Origin: CALXVA01 sp964587175
GTDB lineage: Bacteria; Bacillota; Clostridia; TANB77; CAG-508
Direction of reading: 5' to 3'
Assembly (NCBI GenBank): GCA_964587175.1
Contig: CAZPKK010000001.1
Span: forward strand, 9,548-73,547
Length of the DNA stretch: 64,000 nucleotides
The translations under genes and the position numbers were made by a program. The first letter of the stretch is position 1. The number at the start of each line of letters is the position of its first letter. This document shows positions 36,438-46,300 of this stretch, one piece after another. Below the pieces are notes generated by a model that was given only the letters and a program-made list of their open reading frames with translations, did not search any database and had not been told where the DNA came from.

Positions 36438-36474
36438 ATTTTATGTAGATATAATATTATGAGGTAGGAAATAG

Positions 36475-37107
36475 ATGAATGCTAATTTCAATGTTGACAA
36501 GTTTTATCACACCTTTTCTCGTACTTGTAATAAAGTTCAGAAAAAGACTTTTTCTAAAAATCAAGTAATTACTACTTATATTCAAAAGCGCAATCAGTTA
36601 TGTATTTTGCTAAATGGAAAGGCTGACTTGGTTCGCTATGATTTGAATGGAAATAGAACTATTGTAGAGCATTTTTCAAAAAATGCTTTATTTGGAGAGG
36701 TTTTCTACCATGTTACAACTAATAATGAATTATTAGTTGAAGCTAAATCAAGTTGTACAGTACTTTTTTATATCTATGAACAATTACAATATCCTTGCAA
36801 AGATAATTGTGATTTTCACAATATATTAGCAGAATATTTACCTGAATTAATTTTAGATAAGATTACAATGTTAAATACTAGAATAGAACTTTTAACCCAA
36901 AGAACAACTCGCGATAAACTTTTAATGTATTTTTCTCTTATCTCCACAAGAAAACTTTCAAAAACGTTTGAACTCCCATTATCTCTGACAGATCTAGCAG
37001 ATTATTTGAGTGTTGATAGAAGCGCAATGATGCGAGAATTAAAGCTTTTAAAAGAGGATGGCTTAATTGATAAAATCGGAAATAGAATAATTTTATTATA
37101 TAAATAG
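36475..37107 (+). CDS. Crp/Fnr family transcriptional regulator
   Basis: 210 residues: an N-terminal cyclic-nucleotide-binding-like domain (about 15-115) and a C-terminal winged helix with LSLTDLADYLSVDRSAMMRELKLL as recognition region. C103 and C107 in YPCKDNCDF are possible redox or metal ligands, but the usual N-terminal Fnr cysteine cluster is absent. It is divergent from the nrdD paralogue. The shared boxes upstream of both nrdD genes are its likely targets; this is inference. Confidence 0.9.
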   Translation: MNANFNVDKFYHTFSRTCNKVQKKTFSKNQVITTYIQKRNQLCILLNGKADLVRYDLNGNRTIVEHFSKNALFGEVFYHVTTNNELLVEAKSSCTVLFYIYEQLQYPCKDNCDFHNILAEYLPELILDKITMLNTRIELLTQRTTRDKLLMYFSLISTRKLSKTFELPLSLTDLADYLSVDRSAMMRELKLLKEDGLIDKIGNRIILLYK

Positions 37108-37184
37108 AATAAAGGAGAATAAAATTATTCCACATATAAAACTCCGTTTTAGTAACATTTCATATAGCAGATACTCAAACCATC

Positions 37185-37255
37185 ACTATTTTAGAGGAAG
37201 ATTTAGATATTTTAAAAAGTAAACATCTAAATCTCCCTCTAAAATAGTTTTTGTG
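37185..37255. terminator. long bidirectional terminator
   Basis: ACTATTTTAGAGG and AAGATTTAGAT pair with ATCTAAATCT and CCTCTAAAATAGT to form an almost perfect 24-bp stem, followed by TTTTTG. It separates the convergent Crp/Fnr and tspO genes. Confidence 0.85.
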
Positions 37256-37274
37256 TAAAATTAACTCTTCTTAT

Positions 37275-37733
37275 CTATTTATTTAACAAATATATTCCTA
37301 TATTTAAATAAGTTGCAAATGCTGTCCAAATTAAATATGGTATTTGCAAATATGCTGTAAACTTGTGCTTTTTATAAAAAGTGATTATCATGTCAATAAT
37401 GAGTAGTAATAGAATTATGATCCAGAAACAAGATAATAACCTTGCCTTAAACACAAAAAATAAAATTGGCCAAATAAGATTTACTACTAATTGTGAATAA
37501 TAAATTCTATTTATATTAGCATCAAGTAATCCTCGTGTATCTAAGATTCCATATGATATTCCCATCAGTATATATAATATAGTCCATACAATTCCAAATA
37601 AAAATCCTGATGGCGAAAATAGTGGTTTTTGTAAAGTGTCATAATCCATAAATGGCATAATAATAAAAGCTACAATCCCTCCTAGTATCACTGGTATTAA
37701 AACACTTTTTATCCAAGTCCATTTATTTTTCAA
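37275..37733 (-). CDS. tspO: TspO/MBR family protein
   Basis: Five-helix membrane protein that binds porphyrins in characterised members. 152 residues from a TTG eight bases after AAGGGG; the frame is open 17 codons further upstream without a site. Family motifs are KPLFSPSGFLFGIVWTILY, VVNLIWPILFF and YLIWTAFATYLNIGIYLLN. The role here is unknown; the neighbouring oxygen-related genes suggest a stress function. Confidence 0.9.
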   Translation of the reverse strand: MKNKWTWIKSVLIPVILGGIVAFIIMPFMDYDTLQKPLFSPSGFLFGIVWTILYILMGISYGILDTRGLLDANINRIYYSQLVVNLIWPILFFVFKARLLSCFWIIILLLLIIDMIITFYKKHKFTAYLQIPYLIWTAFATYLNIGIYLLNK

Positions 37734-37885
37734 GACTAATTCCCCTTTCAAAGATTGTTTTTTCCTATACAATAAGAAAAGCATATATAAATATATTTTA
37801 CTATATTCATATATACCTTTATTTATTCTTATTTTAAACGCACATCTTGTCTTTAATACTTTTTAATTTCATATCTTATTTAGTT

Positions 37886-38668
37886 CTAAACCCCTACACT
37901 CATTGTTTCTGGAAGTGTAGAGCCACCATCAATCACATAGCTTTGTCCTGTTAAATAAGATGCTTCATTACTTGCTAAAAATGCAGCAAGTTCTCCTAAT
38001 TCTTCTATAGTTCCTAGTCTTTTCATTGGGATACCTTTAGCAATTCCCTCCACTACTGAATCAGGATTATTACTGTCTGAATCTTTAGCAATTCCCTCTA
38101 CCATAGGGGTCATTATATATCCTGGAAGAATTGCATTAACACGTATTCCTTTTTCTACCACTTCAGCAGCTAATCCTTTTGTGAATCCAAGTAATGCTGC
38201 TTTTGTTGTAGCATATGCTACCTCCCCAGTATCTGCAACCATGGTTCCTGTTACAGAAGATAGATTTACAATTGCTCCACCTTGTCCCATATAAGGAAGT
38301 ACAGCTTTTGACATATTCCATGCACCTTTTATGTTTATATCAAAATGAAAATCTCTTATTTCATCCGTTGTTTCCATGAATGGTGTTAATTTAGCAACTC
38401 CTGCATTATTTACTAAAACATCTACATGTCTATATTTTTCTACTACTTTATCTACTGCTTCGTGTATTTGTTGATTATTTCGTATATCTACTTTGTACCC
38501 ATCTACTTCATATCCGCCTTTTTTCAAGCTTTCAATTGTATTATCTAATTTATCTGAATAATCAAAAATTGAAACCTTTGCTCCATATTTTAAGAATATT
38601 TTTACGATTCCCAAACCATTTCCCATAGCTCCTCCTGTCACTATGGCCACTTTATCTTTTAATTTCAT
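37886..38668 (-). CDS. short-chain dehydrogenase/reductase (UcpA-like)
   Basis: NAD(P)-dependent oxidoreductase with a Rossmann fold. 260 residues with the cofactor motif TGGAMGNGLG (residues 11-20), D37 in SIFDYSD favouring NAD, NNAG near 88-91, the catalytic serine in VNLSSVTG, and YATTK. The C-terminal part YLTGQSYVIDGGSTLPE is standard. The substrate cannot be inferred. AGGAGG precedes the ATG. Confidence 0.92.
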   Translation of the reverse strand: MKLKDKVAIVTGGAMGNGLGIVKIFLKYGAKVSIFDYSDKLDNTIESLKKGGYEVDGYKVDIRNNQQIHEAVDKVVEKYRHVDVLVNNAGVAKLTPFMETTDEIRDFHFDINIKGAWNMSKAVLPYMGQGGAIVNLSSVTGTMVADTGEVAYATTKAALLGFTKGLAAEVVEKGIRVNAILPGYIMTPMVEGIAKDSDSNNPDSVVEGIAKGIPMKRLGTIEELGELAAFLASNEASYLTGQSYVIDGGSTLPETMSVGV

Positions 38669-38880
38669 ACTACCTCCTATTCGAGCTAAAAATAGCTCAA
38701 TAAAAATTTTATCTATTGCATTATATATTTAGTCTTCCAAAAAGTAAATCCCCTATTATGTAAAAGAGTCATTATATGCCTCGATTTAAATAATATTTCT
38801 ACTTGTGATTTTACTTTATATTTTGGTAAAGAATACCCATCTGCTTTGATTTAAACGATGTTTTTATTTGTGATTTCACA

Positions 38881-40776
38881 TTAAATTTTGAGAAAAGAGG
38901 CATTATCTGCCTCCTCCACCTCCTCCGGCCACCGGCCTCCGCCGCCTCCGCCAGAGAAACCTCCGCCACCGCCACTCGCTGATGAGTGAGCAGAGGATAT
39001 TGACGAATTAATTGAATGGCTAAAACTAGATGAGAAATTACTATGATACATAAAATACATATATGACGAAGTATTTACGCCATCAAACTCATCTATATTT
39101 GGATATATCGTTTTTAATTGTTTTAATACTTTATCTGCTATTCCAAAAGCAGTAGCATAAACCAAATATCTTTCCCAAATTTCTATTGCTGGAACTTCTT
39201 TTTCATTTAATAATGAAAAATCTTCCATATATTTCTTGAGGCCTTTCCATTTTTCCTTTTCATTAACTCCCTTTTGTGTCAACACATTAATCTTTTTATT
39301 TGCTTTCGAGCATAAGATTCCATCTATTAGTAAAACAATAGCAAGAGGAAATGTTATTGGTGAAATGAATAGTATGATAAAAGCAAACAAGTAATATGAT
39401 ACAATTATGTTTTTATATGTCAAATATTCTTTTTCTTGTTCTTTGTCCAATATTCCTTCTTCACTTAATTGTTTTTGAAGTAATTTTTTGTATCTATTTA
39501 TCAAACCCTCCACTGCTATAGAATTTGACTTTATATATTTTTCCAATTCTTTCAACTCTATCTCTTCTTTTCCTTTTATTGCTTTTTTTATAAATTCTAG
39601 TATTGAGATTTCATCTTCTTTTAATCCATCGTTTGTTTCTTTTACTAGCTGAATGTATATTTTTTCCTTCCTCCTATTTTTTTCTACTCGTAAGTCTATA
39701 TATCCTTTTAATTTTAAATCCAACAATGTTGCTGAAAATATTTTTCCAAACTTTGAATAAAATGTATTATATGGCTCTTCTAAAATATATAATGCTTCTC
39801 CTGGAGTCACATCTTTTTCTGGTAAATCTCTAAAATATTCTAAATTTTGCTCTGGTACATATTTTCTAGACTCGCTTAATTTTCTTCCATATTTAACTGC
39901 TTTTTTAATAAATATAATACACAATGCTAAAACTACAAAAAGAAAGAATACTCCTATTACTTCATCTTCTATCTCTTCCCATACTCTTCGCAGATTTGCT
40001 TGATTTGCCCATTTCGTCTCTTCTGTCAATACTTCATCATACCTATCTTCATTGTAGGTTCTATTGGCAGTTGTTATCATTTCTGTTGGAAACAAACTCC
40101 TTACTTCAACATAATTGCCTGCACTAAAATTTTGAATTCTAAACTTTATTTTATCTAAAGCTGTAACATAAATTTCTCCATTCAAATCTTGAGTGTGCCC
40201 CCATACCTTTATATCTTCTGTGCTGTTTGCATAATCAGGAAGAATTATTGTTCCTGTTACTTCATCTGCATCAATCTCAAAGTCTGCACCTATGAATTGC
40301 CAGTATAGCTCTGCATAATCATTATATTTTCCAATTGCATCTGTTACTGTATATGAAATCTCATAAGTTCTTGTATCATAACTATTATCCAGTCCGACAC
40401 CCCATGCTATTTCAAAATCTCCATTTGAATTTATTAACCCATAATAGCAATCTTGTGTCACATGATACATCTCTTGATTTATTTGAGTAAATTCCCTTTT
40501 TATACCATCTGTAGTCTCTACTACTTTTACATTAGTAATTTCAGAAAATTTTTCCTCATCTAATTCAAATGTTTTATATAATGTGTTTGTGTATCTAATG
40601 TCAATTTCCCAAGTTTCAACTACATCCATACTACCATCTGAATTAATTGTAGCTTCAAAATCTAATTTGTCTAAATATAGACTTCCGCTACTAGCATTTA
40701 CCGGATTGCTAAACAATACTGTAAATGCTAGTAGTGCAAATAGTAAAATAATAACATTTCTAAGTTTTTTTAACAT
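38881..40776 (-). CDS. DUF2207 membrane protein, probable frameshift in Gly-rich tail
   Basis: 631 residues as it reads: a signal peptide (about 1-28 ending VNA), an extracellular DUF2207 beta domain (about 30-230), a membrane helix near 272-292, a cytoplasmic winged-helix-like region, two helices around 457-490 and a Gly/Ser-rich end. The frame finishes GGRWPEEVEEADNASFLKI, unlike relatives, which end in pure Gly then Arg. In another frame the same DNA encodes AGGGGGGR and stops at 38903-38905. A one-base indel in the GC-rich palindromic stretch near 38930 is likely. The function is unknown. Confidence 0.85.
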   Translation of the reverse strand: MLKKLRNVIILLFALLAFTVLFSNPVNASSGSLYLDKLDFEATINSDGSMDVVETWEIDIRYTNTLYKTFELDEEKFSEITNVKVVETTDGIKREFTQINQEMYHVTQDCYYGLINSNGDFEIAWGVGLDNSYDTRTYEISYTVTDAIGKYNDYAELYWQFIGADFEIDADEVTGTIILPDYANSTEDIKVWGHTQDLNGEIYVTALDKIKFRIQNFSAGNYVEVRSLFPTEMITTANRTYNEDRYDEVLTEETKWANQANLRRVWEEIEDEVIGVFFLFVVLALCIIFIKKAVKYGRKLSESRKYVPEQNLEYFRDLPEKDVTPGEALYILEEPYNTFYSKFGKIFSATLLDLKLKGYIDLRVEKNRRKEKIYIQLVKETNDGLKEDEISILEFIKKAIKGKEEIELKELEKYIKSNSIAVEGLINRYKKLLQKQLSEEGILDKEQEKEYLTYKNIIVSYYLFAFIILFISPITFPLAIVLLIDGILCSKANKKINVLTQKGVNEKEKWKGLKKYMEDFSLLNEKEVPAIEIWERYLVYATAFGIADKVLKQLKTIYPNIDEFDGVNTSSYMYFMYHSNFSSSFSHSINSSISSAHSSASGGGGGFSGGGGGGRWPEEVEEADNASFLKI

Positions 40777-41168
40777 ACCCCTTCTCCTTTTTTGTTTTAT
40801 TTATCTTTGTGTTATTTATATCACAATTGTTCTCGAAATACAATTAATTGGTTGTATTTGTTGTGAAATTCTTAAATTTAAAAGTAAATTCCACTGATAG
40901 CCCAACAAGAATTTAGTTTTGTAATTTTAATCATATAAATTGCATTTACTTTAAGAATTGATTTTGATTTTTCGCTTGACATGGATTTTTATCGCACTAA
41001 CTATGTTATTTTCAGATATATGGAGAGTAGTTTAAAAGCAAGCTCCACACTATAATCAATCTAGAACAAAACTTGTGAAATATGATATTTTATAATATAA
41101 TATAAAGAAGCTTGAAGAAAATTAAGATATATATTGTAAATATATATTGTAAAAGGAGATGATGACAA
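40777..41168. other. divergent intergenic region
   Basis: About 390 bases. A promoter for the small gene at 41169 is clear (41073-41101). The rest is AT-rich without repeat, RNA or gene that I can support. Confidence 0.4.
41073..41101 (+). promoter_or_regulatory. sigma-A type promoter
   Basis: TTGTGA, a 17-base spacer and TATAAT, 68 bases before the start codon of the 76-residue gene. Confidence 0.65.
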
Positions 41169-41399
41169 TTGAAAGTAAAATATGTTGGTAAAAGCTTTGG
41201 CGTAGAAAGCTTGACAAATGGAAAAATCTATGAGTGTATAGCTATCGAAGACGAGATGCTACGAATCATCGACGATAGTCAAGAAGATTATTTGTATTCA
41301 GCTATACAACCTGCCGCTATGGATAATTTTGAATTGTGTGGTAAATGGGAAATCATAGAAGATAACGAAGATGGTGATTTGAAGAAATTGATCAAATGA
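41169..41399 (+). CDS. small hypothetical protein
   Basis: 76 residues, TTG start ten bases after AAAGGAG. It is acidic, beta-rich, with the segment KSFGVESLTNGKIYECIAIE and a C-terminal GKWEIIEDNEDGDLKKLI. Similar short SH3-like-looking proteins seem common in Firmicutes but have no assigned role. It stands alone in front of the CRISPR array and reads toward it. Confidence 0.75.
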   Translation: MKVKYVGKSFGVESLTNGKIYECIAIEDEMLRIIDDSQEDYLYSAIQPAAMDNFELCGKWEIIEDNEDGDLKKLIK

Positions 41400-41423
41400 G
41401 TGTATGGTATGTTTTTGTGGTTC

Positions 41424-41459
41424 TTGATAGCGATAATTTTTACTTTGATATGATATGAT
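41424..41459 (+). repeat. strongly degenerate terminal CRISPR repeat
   Basis: The last 16 bases (TTTGATATGATATGAT) match the repeat end with one change, while the 5' half has diverged. It is placed exactly one 30-base spacer before the next repeat, so it is a decayed array end rather than chance. Confidence 0.7.
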
Positions 41460-41489
41460 CAAAGGTGTACATAATATCGTATGTGATGG

Positions 41490-41985
41490 GTTGTAATTCC
41501 CTATTCTTTTAATATGATATAATAGATATTTTCCAAATGATTTATGCTAACACGTTGTAATTTCCTATTTTATTTTGATATGATATAATTTTATTGTAAG
41601 TATAAACATTTGATATACTGTTGTAATTCCCTATTTTATTTTGATATGATATAATTTAGGTACTGTGGAGGTGTCTGAAATATGAGTTGTAATTCCCTAT
41701 TTTATTTTGATATGATATAATTTTAGACGTGGAAACGACAAATAACCAGATGTTGTAATTCCCTATTTTATTTTGATATGATATAATAAAAAACTAATAA
41801 AAGGAGACGATGCAGATGTTGTAATTCCCTATTTTATTTTGATATGATATAATTTTCAAAAATTGTATAAGTGGTTAAATCATGTTGTAATTCCCTATTT
41901 TATTTTGATATGATATAATATAAAGAATATGACTGTTATAGATTTGTTAGTTGTAATTCCCTATTTTATTTTGATATGATATAAT
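41490..41985 (+). CRISPR. type II-C CRISPR array, eight repeats
   Basis: Repeats are 36 bases, starting GTTGTAATTCCC and ending TGATATGATATAAT. They start at 41490, 41554, 41620, 41686, 41752, 41818, 41884 and 41950. All seven spacers between them are exactly 30 bases. The first repeat is 34 bases with changes, the second has one substitution, and the other six are identical. Each repeat ends in TGATATAAT, an extended -10 promoter, as in Neisseria type II-C arrays, so each spacer can be transcribed separately. crRNA direction is plus. Decay at the left end suggests new spacers enter at the right, cas2-proximal, end. Confidence 0.97.
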
Positions 41986-41993
41986 ATCCCATG

Positions 41994-42032
41994 AAAAAAG
42001 CTAGTATTTTCAAGTATTTACTAGCTTTTTTT
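41994..42032. terminator. bidirectional terminator between array and cas2
   Basis: AAAAAGCTAGTA pairs with TACTAGCTTTTT around an 11-base loop, with A and T runs. It ends rightward crRNA transcription and leftward cas transcription. Confidence 0.88.
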
Positions 42033-42081
42033 GTTTAAAAAACAATTGAAATTCATGATAATTTTCTAAAATATAATGTTT

Positions 42082-42402
42082 TTAGAAAAAAGATAATGTC
42101 TCATACTCAACTGGTTTCTCATATTTTGATTTCTTTCCTAATAATATATCTACATTTTCATATTGTTTTTCTGTTATAACCAGAACTCTAATAGATCCCT
42201 CGTCTGGCACATTTGCTTTTAACCTTTGTTTATGCAATTCTACCATATCATTTCCATTACAAACTCTCGCATAAACAGAAAACTGAATCATATAAAATCC
42301 ATCTTTTAATAAGAAATTTCTAAATTGTGTTGCCAATTTTCGTTCTCGTTTGGTTTTTACTGGCAAATCAAAAAATACCAATATTCTCATAAATTTATGC
42401 AT
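42082..42402 (-). CDS. cas2: CRISPR-associated endonuclease Cas2
   Basis: Structural partner of Cas1 in spacer integration. 106 residues with ferredoxin-like fold and the conserved aspartate in ILVFFDLPVKTK. The start overlaps the end of cas1 by 8 bases. An internal ATG at MRILVFF is an alternative start. It is the last gene of the cas operon. Confidence 0.96.
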   Translation of the reverse strand: MHKFMRILVFFDLPVKTKRERKLATQFRNFLLKDGFYMIQFSVYARVCNGNDMVELHKQRLKANVPDEGSIRVLVITEKQYENVDILLGKKSKYEKPVEYETLSFF

Positions 42403-43297
42403 ACCTGTACTCTTCTAACTTAATCAAATTTGGTAATTTAATTAAATTTTCTTTTCTATTCATACTAGTTGAAAAGCTTTTTATCATGTACTCGATAGCA
42501 CCTTGAATATTAAATTTTTTGCCATCTATTAAAACCAAACAATTTACAATTTTAAATATTTCTTTTTTATTTTCTGGAGTTAATATATCATCATTTAAAT
42601 TTACTTTTGTTAATACATACAAATCTACAATTGGTCTAAAGCATTCTATAAAGTCATCAGCTAAATTAAAGTTATTTAGCTGACTATGATGAAATATACC
42701 TATAGAGGGTTCAAAACCATACATAACTAATGTCCTCGCTATCATTCCTCTTATTATGGCATATCCATAGTTTAGAGCTGCATTTTGTATGCATTCTAAA
42801 TCTCTATTAAATTCTTTTCCAAAAATAAGTTTAAAATATAAACTTGCAGCTTTTGCTTCTACATTATTTTTATCTCCTGATGTAATTCCAATAACCATTT
42901 CTTCTAGTTTAGTATATTCTTTTATATCTAATTCTTTTAAGCATTTAGCTTGATTTTGTATCTTTACTTTTATTATGTCTTGCCATATCCTTTTTGTTAA
43001 AGGTTTAGACATTTCAATTTGCTTTTTTATATTTTTTAACTGCCTAGAATAATTATTAGTGCCTATTAAAACACCAGTTGGAAGATGTTTTTCATCACAA
43101 ACATAAACAATTACATCATGCTCTATAAATTTCTTTAAAGTATAAGTACTAATAATGCTTCTTAAAGATTCGATACAAACACTATTTAAATCTTCTAATG
43201 GTATAGTTATTTCGTCATCTGTTTCCTTAACAACTAATTGTTCATTTTTTATCTTTAGGTGCACATCATTTTGTAAATACACATTTCTAAAAGCCAC
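42395..43297 (-). CDS. cas1: CRISPR integrase Cas1 (type II)
   Basis: Integrase that inserts new spacers. 300 residues with the metal site E147 in NNVEAKAA, H203/H204 in GIFHHSQLN and acidic residues D214/E218 in ADDFIE. The start appears to be GTG and lacks a good ribosome binding site; an AGGTG lies about 15 bases up. No csn2 or cas4 accompanies it, which defines subtype II-C. It lies 79 bases after cas9. Confidence 0.95.
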   Translation of the reverse strand: MAFRNVYLQNDVHLKIKNEQLVVKETDDEITIPLEDLNSVCIESLRSIISTYTLKKFIEHDVIVYVCDEKHLPTGVLIGTNNYSRQLKNIKKQIEMSKPLTKRIWQDIIKVKIQNQAKCLKELDIKEYTKLEEMVIGITSGDKNNVEAKAASLYFKLIFGKEFNRDLECIQNAALNYGYAIIRGMIARTLVMYGFEPSIGIFHHSQLNNFNLADDFIECFRPIVDLYVLTKVNLNDDILTPENKKEIFKIVNCLVLIDGKKFNIQGAIEYMIKSFSTSMNRKENLIKLPNLIKLEEYRYA

Positions 43298-43376
43298 AAT
43301 TTTACGCTTAAAACACCTATCTATATAATGCTAGAATGAATTAGTTTTAAGATAAATATATAAGCTTCCTCCTTCC

Positions 43377-46300
43377 TTACTTTTTTATGTTAAAAGGCAT
43401 TCTTTTTTCTGGTATTTTCACTTCATGATAATTACCTAAAACATCAACTTCATATTTTTTGAATTCTTTTAGTGATTTTATTCCTAAGCTGGATTGTGTA
43501 AATTTGTTATCATGTGTTTGAATTGTTATTTGGGCAACAGATATTCCTGCTTTTACATAATAAGCAAAAGTATCATCTACTTCTATCTGCTTTTCATTTT
43601 TATTATTTGGATTAAGTTTTATTTTGTTTTTTCCTTTAACATATATCAAATCTTTTGGATATATTGAAAATATAAAATCTCCATCTTTCATTTCTTTCCA
43701 ATCTTCATATTGCTTAGCAGCAACACATGCCTTGTTTGGTAATTTATCCTTTATAGTATCACTTACATATATTGGAATAAAGTAATATCCTTCCCCTTCT
43801 ACATAGAAAACATCTAATCTTACACATTCTCCATTTCCAGCAAATCCTTCTCCATTTTTTAGTTTTACGCCCAATGTTGTATTTGCTTCAATTTGCACTT
43901 TTCTAACTATTGGTCCTTTACTTCCATCTTTCCTTGACTTATAAAAATCTTCTTTGAATGCTTCTTTTCCATTTCCGTTAAATTTAATTAATTGTTCTTT
44001 CAAAGCATTATATAATAATTTATCATCTTGCTTATTCTTTTCTAGATAACCTTCTATTTCTCCATTTTTATCTAATTTTAGTTTTGTTAGCTCTGTTTTA
44101 GTTATAGTTTTTAATTCTCCATTTTCTTCTTTTATACCTCTTATTGTTTCTAGATGTGCCATTCCAGTCACTTTTCTTCTTGGCATTCTAGATACAAAAA
44201 TAGGTTCTACATCTTCATAATCATCATAAGTAAATATTTTTTCTGCATTCAAGCACTCAATCATTCTTTCCTTTGTTTTACAATTAACTCTTATATCTAG
44301 TTCTTTTCTAAATTTAGGCCATGGCTCTGGAAAATATATTCCATTTTTTTCTTCGTATTCTTTTGCATCCAATATCTCTCCTGTTTCTAAATCAATATAT
44401 TCTCCTTTATTGTTCATATATTTTCCATCATTATATTGATAATATTTGGTTATCCTATTTATCATTCCTTGAGTAGTTATAGCTATAACTGCTGCATCTA
44501 CTGCATGATGTATATCTCCATCTCTAGTTTTTTCTATTCCCAATCTCTTTCTTATATGTGCTGTTACAGATCCATTTACTGTCCATACTTTTCTTTTAAA
44601 ATTAGGATTATCAGAAAAATCCAGATGATTTCTAACTAAATTATACATAAGTTTACTCATATATTGTGTATCTTGTATGTTTCTATCCTTCCAGTCTTTA
44701 GCATCTTCTTTAGTAAAATCTTCCCTTAATAATCTTCTTAGCTTTTTAGGATTCTTTATAATATTGCCGGGTTCTCACAACATATTCATCTATATCTCTT
44801 CCTATCTCTTTTTCATATTTATATGGTACTCTATTTCCTTTTTGCCTATTCTCACTAGCTAAAACTAAAACCTTATTATTATATGTATCATCAAAACACA
44901 TACTATATGGAATAATATGGTCTACATCTACCACTTCTGTAAATAATTGTTCCACCGATATCTTTTTACCAGAATATACACAAATTCCATCTTGCTCTTC
45001 CCATAATTTGTATTTAACAATATCTTGTCCAGTTGGATTTGATTTCCCTAGTTCTATAATTCTTTCTTTTATTCTTTCATTTTTACTCATATTTTCTTCT
45101 TGAGACTTTTCTATCTTTCTTCTGTCATTAAAGTTCTTACCAATTTCTCTCGCAAGTTCTATTACCACAACATCAGGCTTTCCATATTTAGCATTGTATC
45201 TAAGAGTTATAGCATTTAATACCTTTATAGCTTGAGAAATACCTCTTCTAACTACAGGATTAGATATTTCTTGTTCCAAATCTTTCAATCTTAGTTTTCT
45301 TTTCTTCTCTGTATTTACAGTTCCTCTAAAATCTTCATAAACACTATCAACAGCTTTATCATATGTAACACCTTTTTCAAGTTCAAGTATTATTTTTTTC
45401 ATAGCTTTAATAGATAAATTTCCAACTTTTGTAAAACTTAATTTTAGTAATTCTTGAATAGCTTCATCAGATAAGTTTTGTGTATTTTCTTTCAAATATG
45501 CTATCCTCTTATCATCATTTTTATATACAGTTAAAGCATATCCAATACTATCTAATTCATCTGTAGATAATCTTTCTATATATCCTTTTTCTACTCTATT
45601 TAGTGCAGTTTTAATTTTATTATAGCTTTCAAATTCTTTAAATTTATTGGCTTTTTCCACTTCTTCATTTGTTTCATCAGACCACATTAATATGTTCTTA
45701 TATGTAAGCATATTAAATCTTTCATTTCTTTCTAATTTAAGCTCTTTCCTTAAAGTAGCATACGTTATACTTGCTTTTTCTTTTACTAATTTTATTATTA
45801 TCTGTCTTTCTTCTTCAGTTAATTCTCTTTTCTCTATCCTTCTTGTATCAAAATCATATTTATTAATTTTAATATGATTAATATCTTGTAATAATCTAAA
45901 ATATTCAAAAATATAACTTGCTTTTGCTGCTCTTTTTTCATCTTTTTCAAAAGTGCAATTGCCTAGCATTTTTTCTATTTGATTTCCTGCATATGGACTA
46001 GGTTCTCCTGGTCCTTCATCAAAACTTCTTTGAGACTCAAATATTTCTAAATATTCTTTTATAAAGTCATCAGTTATATTAGAATTTAACTCTTTTTGTT
46101 TTTCTAGTATCATTTTTATTTCATCAACTAATAACTTCCTAAGTGCTGTATTTTTGTATTCATTTATTGAGTTTTTTATCTTTATTTGTTTGTTTCCTTT
46201 TTTGTCTAATATGTATTCTCCATTTGAATTTTTTAGTTTAAATTTATCATCTTTTAAATACATTTCTGCTACTGTTCTATATCCTTTTTCTTTCATTAAT

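Noticed and set aside
43355..43376. Strong AAGGAGG site directly after cas9, suggesting a hidden gene such as csn2
   Set aside because: The sequence after it has stops in all frames within about 40 bases and no start codon, so no gene can be supported. It may be a relic.
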